This document shows, in pieces, positions 43,500 to 53,746 of a DNA stretch of 64,000 nt. Both the position numbers and the translations under genes were made by a program. Origin of the DNA: Prorocentrum cordatum (Eukaryota; Sar; Dinophyceae; Prorocentrales; Prorocentraceae); assembly GCA_963575745.1 (NCBI GenBank), contig CAUYUJ010016691.1:1-64000 (forward strand), read 5' to 3'. The first letter of the stretch is position 1; every line of letters begins with the position of its first letter. A model generated the notes under the pieces. It ran no database searches, was not told the DNA's origin, and saw only the letters and a program-made list of their open reading frames with translations.

Positions 43500-44598
43500 G
43501 GTGTCGAGCGTCGCAGCACTGAATCTCCGAACGTCCGAAATCTGAAATCTCAGCTGGAAGCTTGATCACAGAAGCTCTGGAGGGCACGGCAGTCGAAATC
43601 CAAACGCGATCAACATCTGAAATTCCAGAACCTCTCCCCGCTGCCCCGCCTCTCTTGGGACTCAGCCCAACGGGGAGAGGTGGGGGAGGGGGAGGGGGGC
43701 GAATAAACGACGGGGGAGGGGGGCATTAACTTGGGAAAGGAGAATACCCCCTGGGGCAGGAGGCCGATCAATCGTGCGGGGGGCAGTGGCCGCTGATCAA
43801 TAGCGTAGGAGACTGCACCTCCCCCCTCCCATCCACCACCCGAAGTTCGCCTCCGTCCCCCTTCCTTGGGTATCTTCCACCCCCTAATCCTTCCCGCCTT
43901 GCCCTCCTCCTCCTCCTCCTCTTCCTCGTTATCGGCCCCTCCCGCGGGATAGCCATCAGGCCGCCACCACCCAACAAGATTTGGCACGCCCCTCAAAGGG
44001 TACCCGATCGGGAGGGTCACCGACGGCCCTTGCGAAAAAAACACTCATGCCGCAACAGCCACCCCCTGGGCACAGACCCATGTTGAACACAGAAATACCA
44101 TGGCATTGCAACCCCATTGTGCATTTTGAGCAGCTCTTCCTTCCCCCCCTGCCTCTCCTTCCCTTCGGGGCGGATGGACAAATCCCCCGAATCCCTTTCC
44201 CCTGCGTTTGGTGGGAGGGGTCACGAGGCCACGGGCCCCCTTGGAGCCCTCTCGGAGCCCCAAGATGGCCCCAAGAGGGCCTCCAGACAATTCCCAAAGG
44301 GCCAGAGATGACCCCCGAGAGCTTTCGGCAAAGGGCCGTGTTTTTTTGTTTAGAGCTCCCTGGTGTTGTCTTGGATCCCTGTTGCAGCCGTCTCGGAGCT
44401 TTCGCGGGGCAGTCTTACTATCCAAGAGGCCCCCAGGAGGGCCACAAACCAGCTCTATGGAATATAATCGCTTCTGGATGGGCGGGCGGAGCTCGCGACG
44501 GTTCTGGATGGGGTGGCGGGGGTTCGCGGCCATCGCCGCTGGATGAACTGGGGACAGACAATTATTTAGACAAAGCGTGCAACGAGTAGTTACATAAC
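43500..44598. repeat. Spacer with diverged partial copy of repeat N
   Basis: 43600-43960 shows nothing gene-like apart from GGGGAGG and TCC runs. From about 44200 to 44540 CCTTGGAGCCCTCTCGG, CCAAGAGGGCC and two GG.TCTGGATGGG.(T)GGCGG segments identify a diverged, shortened copy of the N repeat in the same orientation as the other two. It begins about 60 bp beyond the last coding block of the large gene. Confidence 0.6.
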
Positions 44599-45648
44599 TC
44601 ACTTGAAGTTCACAGGCTCAAGCGGCATCGCGTGGAGGCCGCCGAACTCCATCGCGGCGAGGTCGGAGGCCCCAGGGAACGCCATCAGCCTGTCCCTGGC
44701 TGCCTGCCGATCGTCCTGAACGGGTCGGAACTTCACAGTCGGGTGGACGTGATCGTCCCTCGTGGCAGGCGGCTCATCTGCATGAAGCTGTTCCAACCAA
44801 CATGTCAACCAACCGAGCGGCCTCCCCTGCCCCGGCTTGAATCCTGAATTGGCCCTGCGAGACGTCTTGCAGGGGAGACCGCCTTTGTGGGCCTTGCACT
44901 TGCAAAATGCTGTGAAGTAGCCCTCGTTATCGTCCATATGGTACGTGATGAAGCCCAAACCTGGGACCTCCACCTTGTATAGATAAGCCCCGAGAAGATT
45001 GGCCCCGACGGCGCTGCTGCTGCTCGAGCCGCCGCCGTCGCCATCATCGGAGTCAGTGGATGACGAAGAGGACTCCGAAGAGGAAGAACCTGCAGACATC
45101 GACTCAGCACTGGAAGGTGGACCACCAGCGTCGCCGCCAGAAGGCTTTTCAATGTCAGGGCCATCGCCACCGCCCTCCTCGGAGTCCCAACCGCCGCCGT
45201 CATCGGAATGATCGTGGGCGTCCGACGCGGCCTCGGACTCCCCGCCGCCGCTGCCCTTATCACTGCCAGGCCCTGTGGCAGCGTCCTCGCCCTCGTCGCT
45301 GGGCTCGCCCTCCGCCTCCGCGGCCCAAGCAAACTCGTGCGTGTCGGGGCGGCACCTAGTGCGACGAGGATTGAAGATAGGGACCAACTGCTTGGACGCC
45401 ACCTCCACCTCGCAAAGGTTGGGCGCCATGATGTCAACGAACCCTTCACTGAAACGCAGCTGCCAGTAAGACCCCATCCAATGACAAGGCATGGACAAAA
45501 ACGTCACCAGGTCGTAGTCCGTGTAAAACTCGTCTTTGGTGCACAACTCAACGACGCCAATCGGAGAAGCCAGATTCACCATCCCATCTTCGACGGCGGC
45601 GACGGGCCAAATCCCATCGCGAGTAGGATAAAGCCTCTGATACACAAC
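44599..45648 (-). CDS. Third coding block of the probable transposase-derived gene (about 349 aa)
   Basis: Minus-strand frame from a good acceptor (TTGCGCTCCCAG|GTTG, phase 0) to TGA. The first 110 residues look folded (YPTRDGIWPVAAVEDG, YTDYDLVTFLSMPCHWMG). A long Ser/Asp/Glu/Gly linker follows, then a small Cys module (AFCKCKAHKGGLPC..R) and GRPLGWLTCWLEQL. A C/H..C..R plus GRP(L/V)G(F/W)L tail of this kind is something I associate with a multicopy dinoflagellate ORF family. The TGA lies inside a perfect donor-like GTGAGT, so the gene may continue. The link to the upstream block is inferred from matching phases. Confidence 0.55.
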   Translation of the reverse strand, partial: VVYQRLYPTRDGIWPVAAVEDGMVNLASPIGVVELCTKDEFYTDYDLVTFLSMPCHWMGSYWQLRFSEGFVDIMAPNLCEVEVASKQLVPIFNPRRTRCRPDTHEFAWAAEAEGEPSDEGEDAATGPGSDKGSGGGESEAASDAHDHSDDGGGWDSEEGGGDGPDIEKPSGGDAGGPPSSAESMSAGSSSSESSSSSTDSDDGDGGGSSSSSAVGANLLGAYLYKVEVPGLGFITYHMDDNEGYFTAFCKCKAHKGGLPCKTSRRANSGFKPGQGRPLGWLTCWLEQLHADEPPATRDDHVHPTVKFRPVQDDRQAARDRLMAFPGASDLAAMEFGGLHAMPLEPVNFK

Positions 45649-45654
45649 CTGGGA

Positions 45655-46597
45655 GCGCAATAGGCAAACTCGCATACTTCGGCTGGGCGAGCGGGCATAC
45701 CTGAAGAGATATCTGAGAGCGCCTGAAAGCCCGAGGGGCGTCACATAACGGATCCAGGATGGCCATTGCTAAGGCCGAAAGCTTGAGAACCTTTGAGCCC
45801 AACGGGCCCAAAACCACGGTGAGTCACGGGCGACGAGACACCCCATCAACGCCTAAGCTCCCCCCTGCCGCGTAGACAACAGGGGCCCCCTGGGCCAACA
45901 GCTGGGCCGACCGACCTTCAGAACGTGGTCGGCCCAGGGGTCCTGGCGTCTACCGCGGTGAAGGGGGGCCTCCAGAAAACCCACCCCTAGCTGCATGGGT
46001 TGCGGTGGCGGGGAAGAACCTCGACCTCAAGCAACTCCAACTCTGGACATGGACGCGCGAAGCGCTATATATTGACGGAAACATCCCAACTCACGAGCGG
46101 GCGCTGCTATGTGTTATTTGCTGCTTAGGACACAGAGGGCGACACCCAAGACACCCAAAACGCAAGAGAAACCCTTCCTGGTTTCAAGATGGCCGCTGCC
46201 GATGCGCCCAGAAGAGACTTCCCGAGAGCTTTTGATGGGACCCTAGATCATAGCATGGCACAACATAGCAGAGACCAGCAAAGCGTATCATAAAACACCA
46301 CCTCATGACATAGCACGCTAAGCATAGCATTGCAGAACTGGTGTACTCGCAAATGTCAGGACGGTCGACGTGGTAGTGATAAACGCCCCCGTCGACGGAC
46401 AAAGGCGGCTTCAAGACGGCAGCGCAATCGCTTCAAGAGGGCGCACAGACGGCCAAAATATCCCAAGACAGCATAAAAGGGGCCCCGCGACCACAGACAG
46501 ACGACAACATAAGCCCCCAAGAGGGCCCCAATGGACCCCAAGAACGGTGCACCCGTAATTTAAAACCTTTTCTTTTAAATTGTCATTGTTGGCACAC
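45655..46597. other. Probable intron 2 of the large gene, with a fold-back element
   Basis: 45861-45968 is an inverted repeat: CCCCCCTGCCGCGTAGAC and CTGGGCCGACCGAC on the left face GTGGTCGGCCCAG and GTCTACCGCGG..GGGGGG on the right. 46240-46340 carries CATAGCA(T/C) short repeats. No coding seen. Confidence 0.5.
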
Positions 46598-47860
46598 GTC
46601 CCCATGCCCTAGACTGCACCATGCACCAGACAAGATTCGGCGGAAAGATTCACGTTCCTCATCCACCATTCCTCCTCGCTCCTCAACGTTATCGTCACCG
46701 TCCGTAGCCATGCTGGCCCAAGGATGCCAATCCAATCCGATGCAAATTTGCCTTGAGCTTGTCGGGGCCGCGAGGCCAACAACGAAATGGAGCAATAACC
46801 AAAAGAAAACCGTTTCGGATAATGGGAGCCCGTCTACCTGGAATTTGGGGTGGGGGATGGGAATAGCATTGGAAATTAATTCTGCCATAGCCTCCCATGG
46901 CTTCTGGAGGACGTAGCAGATGTGAAACCACTTGGCGTCGGAAGGCCTGGTGTCGAAGTCCGCTGGCAAGACCGCTCCGCCAGGAGCGCGGATGACGTCC
47001 CAACCGCATAGAAGCATCACCACCTCGCTGCGAACTAGAACTGCCCTGTCAGCCTTAGTCCGATACATCCTCTTCATGCTCGCGTGAATGTTGTTGCGAA
47101 GCTTTAGCGACATCTTCCCAATAGATCCGCACATGCAGCGGTTGGCACGCCAACACAAGAAGTCCTTGCTGGTAGCATCAGGGCCCTTCGCAGCATTGTC
47201 GAACCCGTCGATGGCCCTGTGCTGAATTGTAGAGCACCGCTGCTTGAACAACTTTTGCAACACACTGTGGAAAGCAGCCGCTGCGTTCCGACAAGGGTCA
47301 CCGCGGCTGTCCAACGTAACTACCTTCTTGATCAAGTCAGCCCAGCCTTGAAAACGAGCTCGCAAGTGATCAACGCGCATGGCACCACCAATCTCGGAGG
47401 CGTTCCAAGACATGCTCGGGTTGCTATCGAGAGGGTGGGCAAGAGCAGGTAGCGTGGCGATCGTCGACTCGATGGGGCCACCACTCCGCTGCTCATCCTG
47501 CTCGAACGCGTCCGCGTCCCGTCGATCAGCGACCTCAGCATCGGAGAGCATCCTGCGCTTGTCCCGCCTGTGGTTCTGGATTGAAGCCTTGCAATCGGCA
47601 GGGTTCAGCATCGCCGTTCGCACAGCAAGCGGTCGAGTAGGCCCTGCCCAATGGGCGTGGTCGTCAGCTGCAGCAGGGACGCGGCGCTGTGCAGCCGAGG
47701 CGGGCCCCCCAAGAGGGCGGGGGTTGCCCGCGGCTGCCGCGTCGTCAGCCTCTGCCGCCTCCACGTGTAGACGGCGGCGCTTCTCGAGGTCCAAGGTCCT
47801 GTACTTGACGGACATGGCCTCGGTGGTCGGCACATCCTCGCCAGTCTTGCCCGTCACCTC
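46598..47860 (-). CDS. Second coding block of the probable transposase-derived gene (about 421 aa)
   Basis: Continuous minus-strand frame between an acceptor (CATAGTCGCCAG|GAGG) and a candidate donor (GGGGAC|GTGTGC), both phase 0. The frame has no convincing ATG at its beginning, which argues for splicing. The first 180 residues are Ala/Arg/Asp-rich. The rest looks globular: KDFLCWRANRCMCGSIGKMS, then RNNIHASMKRMYRTKADRA, VVMLLCGWDVIRAPGG, WFHICYVLQKPWEAMAELIS and a hydrophobic stretch FFWLLLHFVVGLAAP. No family recognised. Confidence 0.55.
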
Positions 47861-48279
47861 CTGGCGACTATGGGGGCAACAATATAATCGGACAAGTGCG
47901 ACGCGCTGCAGAGTGATTCACGTGACGCCGTTTTCTCAGGGAAGGCGGGGCGTTTTTGAATCGATTGGGTGCGGCCCCTGTGCAACAACCAGGGCCGTTT
48001 TCTCCAGTAAGGCGAGCCGTTTTTGAACCGACTGGGTGAATCGACTGGCGACTGGGCTCGGGCCATAACCAGGGCCCCTGGGCACCCCTGTCGGACTCTG
48101 ACGGCGAGCGCGCCGTCCAACCCCCGAACCCCGCACCAAATATCACATCCATCAACACAAACGCCTAACAACGTGGCAGTTGCCGCCGAACACGCGCGCG
48201 AATCACTCTGGCAGCGCACGCGCCCGTATCCGAGCTAGCACTGAAGTCCCCATATGCCGCCGTCCTCTGCCCGAAACAC
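47861..48279. other. Probable intron 1 of the large gene
   Basis: Contains a direct duplication of about 45 bp (CCGTTTTCTC(C)AG..AAGGCG..GCCGTTTTTGAA at 47929 and 47994) and GGGCCCCTGG blocks. No coding seen. Confidence 0.45.
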
Positions 48280-51201
48280 ATTCCAAGCAGAGTGCTTTCG
48301 CTTCCGATCCGTCGTGCCCTCCTGCCCCTGCTCCTCCTCCTTGTCGGCGCCGTCAGCACTGACTATCGGCATAGGGTACGTCCACCAGCTGCGCCGCTCC
48401 AACTGCAAGACGTCGAATACCCACCACACGTTGAGGCCGACCATGTCCACGGCCTTCGCTTGGACGCCCCTCGACACCACGAATCGACGGATCCGTTGGT
48501 GCCCCCACTCGATCCCGACTGCTTCATCTCTGCCAAAGAGCGCGATGGGCAACATGTCTAAGCGAGCCTCCTCTGAAGACACATCGCCGCCCCAATGTTC
48601 AAGCCATGACCTCGTTCCCCGATCCAGCCGTCTTTGGCACGCTGCGTCAGCGCTGATCTCTGCGGCTAGACCTGGGTACTTCACAATGGCAACGCCTTTG
48701 TACGGATAATTCCGCTTGGCGTCGATGCACTTATGATTGAGGGCGCCAGCTCGGGAAAGCATGATAAATATCCGATTCCTCCTGGTCAAACTCCGATGCT
48801 GCATCTGCAATGGGTCCCAAGGTTCTGGCGCCCGCAGCTCGGAGAGGGTCTTCGAGAACTCGCGCTCGACCGTGCAATCATAAGACACAATAAGTCGAAA
48901 TTGTCGTTCGCTGTCGTCTAAACCAGGGCCGCCAGCCCCCTCAAAACCAGGCCCACCCTCGGAAACTCGAGCGCGTCTGCGTGCTCTCCGTGCCGATGCC
49001 TTCCGCTGCGCCTTCTCAAACTCCCTCCCAGCGATCCATAAGCTAGACGACATCGCTTTCACATGGGGGAACTGCGAAACCGCAAACGCGAAGCAATCGG
49101 GAAAGACAGTGCCACGCTCGATCCATGCTAAAACTGCTACTCTGAATCTGTGCTGTTCCTTCCTCTGTTCTTCTGCTAGCTCACGGGCGTCGCGGCGCTG
49201 CTCATGGCCAAGCTCCGGAATGTGATCATGTGCAGGTGCTCCCTCGATGTCGGGGGCCGCGTCGACGGGCGACGGCATGCCGACGTCGCCGTCACCAGCC
49301 GCGACGGGTTGATCATCTTCAATGGGTGGCGGTTGGTCATGATCGGCATCGGGCGGGGCAGCGTCAGCAAGTGGAAGTACGTGAGCTGTATCTCCGATTT
49401 TGATGCAGAAGACTCGGTACGCATCCTCGAGCACTCCGATCATAGACAACAATGCTATCCAACGAGGTGCCTGTTCAGATTTGGTCCAACTCCGCCCAGG
49501 AAATCCGCCTGGACCTAAGCCGATCAGCGCCCGAGTGGCAGGCCCGATCAATCGTGATAGAGTCTCTTCCTCGCTCTCCACGCTCCACTTGTACCAGCGT
49601 AGGTGGCCTCTGCCCCAAGCACCTGGGAAATGCATCAATATCTCAGTCTTTCGCACATCAGTATCAGGAGCATCTGGAAGTACATGCGTCATGCGTGCTA
49701 AGTTCGAACTCCTGGCCAGCAGCGGCGGCTGGGTCTCATCCACAGGCAACTCCAACAGAACGCATCTCAACGCAGCCTTGAAAACCCTTCTGTGGTTGCT
49801 GAAGGCCAACGACTGCACGAACTTATAAATGAGGTTCGACACGGGCTCCTCATTGAGAAAGGACTGCTCGCGGCACGTGTTCTTGATGTGAACGCCGCAT
49901 GCCGTGATCGTGTCGGCGAACGCCTCATCTTGCTGCCTGGCCGAGTGAAGCTTCGCACGCCGAGCCTTGGCCAGGGCGCCTTCTCGATCCGTGCAAAAAA
50001 AATGATGTCGTCTCCTGAACTGTGCTGCGAGTGGGCCCACGCCGAGCATTTCATCGCGCAGCGCTGCTGCCTGAACATATGTTTCACCAGTTGTACGACC
50101 AAGGCTCTGAACTGGACAAGGCACTTTCCAACTGAATATCTTCATCGAGTTCGACACCATCACAGTGACAGCAACGATGATCTCGCTTTGCAATATTTTG
50201 GCAACGCCCGAGGTCGCATCGGCGACGTCCTGGAAGTGGTACCAAACCTTATCGACAATTGCTGCTGGTAGGCCATACAAGGAGTCTGTGTCCGAGACGG
50301 TCATCTTGAGAGGAGTCTCGTCCTCGCGATAGAACACGAAGAACGTCTGAAGGATGCCCGACTTAGCCTGCACATTGTCGATGATGGACTGTATGGAGCA
50401 ACGCATGCTGTGAAGATAACCAACCCAAGTCACGGAAGCACACAACATTGATTTCTTAGCGAATTGACGTCGTTCTGTGCCGCTTCGCCTGGCATGCTCG
50501 TTCAGCGTCTTGCAAGTCAGAAGAACGTTGTCCGCTGAGGTAAGATGCGAATGAACCCTCTCGGCAGGAGCGTAATGCTTGGCGCCTTCACCCAACAAGC
50601 TCAATATTCTGCACATGACTCCGAATGATGTCGCGGTAGCTTCAAGAAACCTCCCATATCGAACAACCGTGTCGGGCGAGGACGCAATATCAGGTACATG
50701 GTGGTCGCCAGGGCCGCCTCCAGGGAGTGCGAGGGCCAATCCAGCAAGTGCCTCTGGGCCATCGGCCACAACGTCCTCCATAGCAGGGATGTCCTCAATG
50801 GGCGGCACAATGGGGTCATCAGGCGGCGGTGGAAGCAGCATCAGCGCTGGCGCATCTGGAACCTCAGGAGGAGCACGCGCTTGACGAATCTGCGGCAAGA
50901 CAGACACCAATTCATCACGTAATGCTGCTTTGAAGACCTTCCTGAGTCTTCTCCTGTTGACCGCGGGGTTGACGGGGGCTGCGGCCTCATCATCGGCCTC
51001 CGCAGCCCAGAGGTCGACGACAGCCTCCACGGGCGCAGCCCCTGGCGCCTGCTGGGCGGCGGCCTGATCAACGGCCTCCGCAGCCGCTGGGGCCTCCACG
51101 GGCGCCTCCTCTGGCGGCCCCGCTGGCGACCAGAAAAGCGCCGAGCCACCCTCAGACGCGCTGGACTCAGCTTCGCCAGCCCAGGCGTCCAAAAAATCCA
51201 T
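48280..51201 (-). CDS. First coding block: large protein with possible RNase-H-like transposase core (about 974 aa)
   Basis: ATG at 51201 (MDFLDAWAGEAESSASEGG). The frame is open to TAG at 48235; a phase-0 donor (AAT|GTGTTT) at 48279 would join it to the next block. Residues 1-170 are Ala/Glu/Pro-rich. From about 190 the protein is globular. HHFFCTDREGALAKARR followed about 35 residues later by ITACGVHIKNTC resembles the second catalytic Asp and the CxxH signature of hAT-type transposases; a first Asp and a final Glu could not be assigned. Later segments (ILMHFPGAWGRGHLRWYKW, FRLIVSYDCTVEREFSKTL, GLNVWWVFDVLQLERRSWW) are well conserved in character. The DREGALAKARR/CxxH match is weak evidence; a domesticated or decayed transposon is my reading. 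Confidence 0.6.
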
Positions 51202-51305
51202 TCTCCATGCATCAGGCGCTCAGCGAGCGATAACAGTGATCAGAAAGACAGCATGCGAAGACATTTGATACAAAACGGCAATGGACATCGCACGCACGCT
51301 GTTCG

Positions 51306-52480
51306 AATCCCATCAGCCCTCTGGGCGTCGGTGGTCTAGGGCGTTTCCTCTTCCAGAACCCCCTCTCTATACCCTCTCACCCAGGGACTGCCCCCCCCCC
51401 CTCCACCAACCCCTCCCCCCTTCCACTCCCCCCTCCTCCACCACCCTCCACCACCCCCTCCACCATCCCACCCACCTCCCCCCATCCACCGCTCCTCCAC
51501 CTCCCCCTCCACCTCCCCCTCCACCCCTCCACCCCCCCTCCACCTCCCCCTCCACCCCCTCGGATGTCACTGGGAACCTTTTCGGGGTCCCTCCAGAGGA
51601 CCCAGAGAGCTCCAAGAGGGCCGCATTTTCTATTACCAGCGGGGACCGTCTGGTAGTCGAAAATCGGACCCTCTTGGGGCCGTCTTGGAGCCCTCTTGGG
51701 GGCATCTTGGGGCCATCTTGGAGCTTCTTGGGGGCACAAGAGGGCCCCAAGAGAGCCCCGAGAGGGCCCCGAAGGGGCTCTAAGAGGGCAACATGTTCTA
51801 TTACCAGCGGGGGCCGTCTGGTAGTAGAAAATCTGGCCCTCTCGGGGCCGTCTTGGAGGCCTCGCGGGGCCCTCTCGGGGCCCTCTTGGAGCTTCTTGGG
51901 GGCACAAGAGGGCCCCAAGAGGGCCTTAAGAAGGCCCCAATAATGCCCCAAGAAGGGCTCCAAGAGGGCCGCCTTTTTCGACTACCAGCGGGTGGCGTCT
52001 TGTAATAGAAAATCGGGCCCTCTTGGGGCCGTCTTGGAGCCCTCTTGGGGCCCTCTTGGGGCCCTCTTGGAGCTTCGCGGGTGCCAGAGAGGGCTCCAAT
52101 GGGGCCCCAAGGGGCCCTCAGAGGCCCCAAGAGGGCTCCAAGAGGGCAGCATTTTCTATTACCAGCGGAGGGGGCGTCTGGTAGTAGAATTTCGGGCCCT
52201 CTTGGGGCCGTCTTGGAGCCCTCTGAGGCCATATTGGAGCCTCTTGGGCATCGGACTTAAGATGCCCAAAGCGTTCGGACTTAAGATGCCCAAAGCGTAC
52301 TTCCACTGGAAGAACGCTTTGGGCATCTTGAGCCCGAGGCCTCTAGGCCTCAAAGGCATCGGACTCAAGATGCCCAAAGCGTTCTTCCTGTGGAAGAGCG
52401 GGCGCACGTCCTGATCACCTCAGAGCGCCTGGACGTCGTTCCTGGATGGGCTGGTGGGGATGCGCGAAGCGTCAAGAATT
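51306..52480. repeat. 1.18-kb dispersed repeat N, copy 2
   Basis: Full-length, same orientation as 28564-29747, with the same order of modules: start module, CCACCTCCCC stretch, four fold-back units (stems around 51650, 51819, 51998, 52179), and the ATGCCCAAAGCGTTC end module. It sits about 105 bp upstream of the start codon of the large minus-strand gene. Confidence 0.88.
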
Positions 52481-52489
52481 CCTACTTGT

Positions 52490-52735
52490 CCTGGCGGCGT
52501 CCCCACTGTGTCCCGATGGCGTCCCGACGGTTGTTCTCACGGTGTCCCGATGGTGTCCCGATGGTTGTTCTCGCGGCTGCCCCCAATTAGTGTCTTGAGG
52601 CATGCTACGATGATTGTGCTTGTTTGTCCTGATGTTGCCTCGCGGGTGTCCCGTACAGTTGTCCCGACGGCCGTCGTTTGGTTGTCCTGCGGTTGTTTGT
52701 CCCGATGGTGCCGCGCGGGTGCGCCGCGGCCGCTC
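52490..52735. repeat. GTCCCGATGGT array
   Basis: Degenerate units of (T)GTCCCGATGG(T/C)GTCCCGA and GTTGTCCTG. The same motif appears inverted at 25775-25965 and direct at 60580-60720. Confidence 0.75.
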
Positions 52736-52954
52736 TCTGAGACGAGAAACCTCGCAACGACAACGCGCGTGATGTCCGCTAGCGCCGTTGTAAGGGCGCC
52801 TCCAGGCGCATGATGAATATTATAAACAATCAATCATACTTGAAATCACGACCGCAATTTTTAGCGATTTCTGAAAGCAATCGAAAACCATTTTTCCAAT
52901 TTTGGAGCGTTTGAGGGAGGGCGAGGTTATAGAGAGAAATGTCTTTTCAATTCT

Positions 52955-53261
52955 CACCGTTGACAAGGGCCAAGACATCAGGAACTACAGCCCGAAGTCG
53001 TGACCCAACCTCCGAATTCCCTAGGATGAGCGAGATGGCCTCCTCTGCCAGCTGTATCTGGCGTGCGAGCTGGTTTGTTTGATAAGCTCGGCGTTGAACG
53101 GGACGATCAGCTGATACACGTGCACGCGACCTCAGCGAAGCACGGGACAACAAAAATGATGCCTCTCGATGGGGCACCTCCCGCAGCCACTTCCACGCCA
53201 GACCCCACCGCCGCCACCGCAAGACATGAGGCCTAGCGAGCTTGAGCAATGGGGCTGTCAT
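52955..53261 (-). CDS. Possible exon with predicted helical segment
   Basis: The minus-strand frame encodes QTNQLARQIQLAEEAISLIL followed by GNSEVGSRLRAVVPDVLALV and then AACG|GTGAGA, a good donor in phase 1. The upstream part is Arg/Leu-rich and less convincing. No partner exon was identified; the next minus-strand coding sequence is the large gene at 51201, with repeat N between them. Confidence 0.3.
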
Positions 53262-53296
53262 CCGCTGGTGGATGGCTACGGTAGGGGTCCTCCCCT

Positions 53297-53742
53297 TTCC
53301 TCCTCCTCCTCCTCCTCCTCCTCCCCCTCCTCCTCCTCTTCCTCTTCTTATTCTTACTAGCTATTATTCGTATTATCAGTAATATTATTATTAGTATTAT
53401 CAATGTTAGTATTGTTGTTATTGTTCTTCATATTATTATTGTTCTTCTTCTTCTTATTATTATTATTATTATCCTGCTCCTGCTCCTGCTCCTGCTTCTG
53501 CTCCTGCTTCTCCTCCTCCTCCTCCTCCTCCGCCTCCGCCTCCGCCTCCGCCTCCTCCTTCTCCTCCTTCTCCTCCGCCTCCTCCTCCTCCTCCTCCTCC
53601 TCCTCCTCCTCCTCCTCCTCCTCCGCCTCCTCCTCCTCCTCCTCCTCCACCTCCTCCGCCTCCGCCTCCTCCTCCTCCTCCTCCTCCGCCTCCGCCTCCT
53701 CCTCCTCCTCCTCCTCCTCCTCCTCCCCCTCCCCCTCTTCCT
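53297..53742. repeat. (TCC)n / TTATTA tract
   Basis: TCC triplets (53300-53340), then an AT-rich TTATTATTATT run (53355-53475), CTCCTG units, and then about 230 bp of TCC with GCC interruptions, up to the first codon of the RT remnant. Confidence 0.95.
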
Positions 53743-53746
53743 CCCG

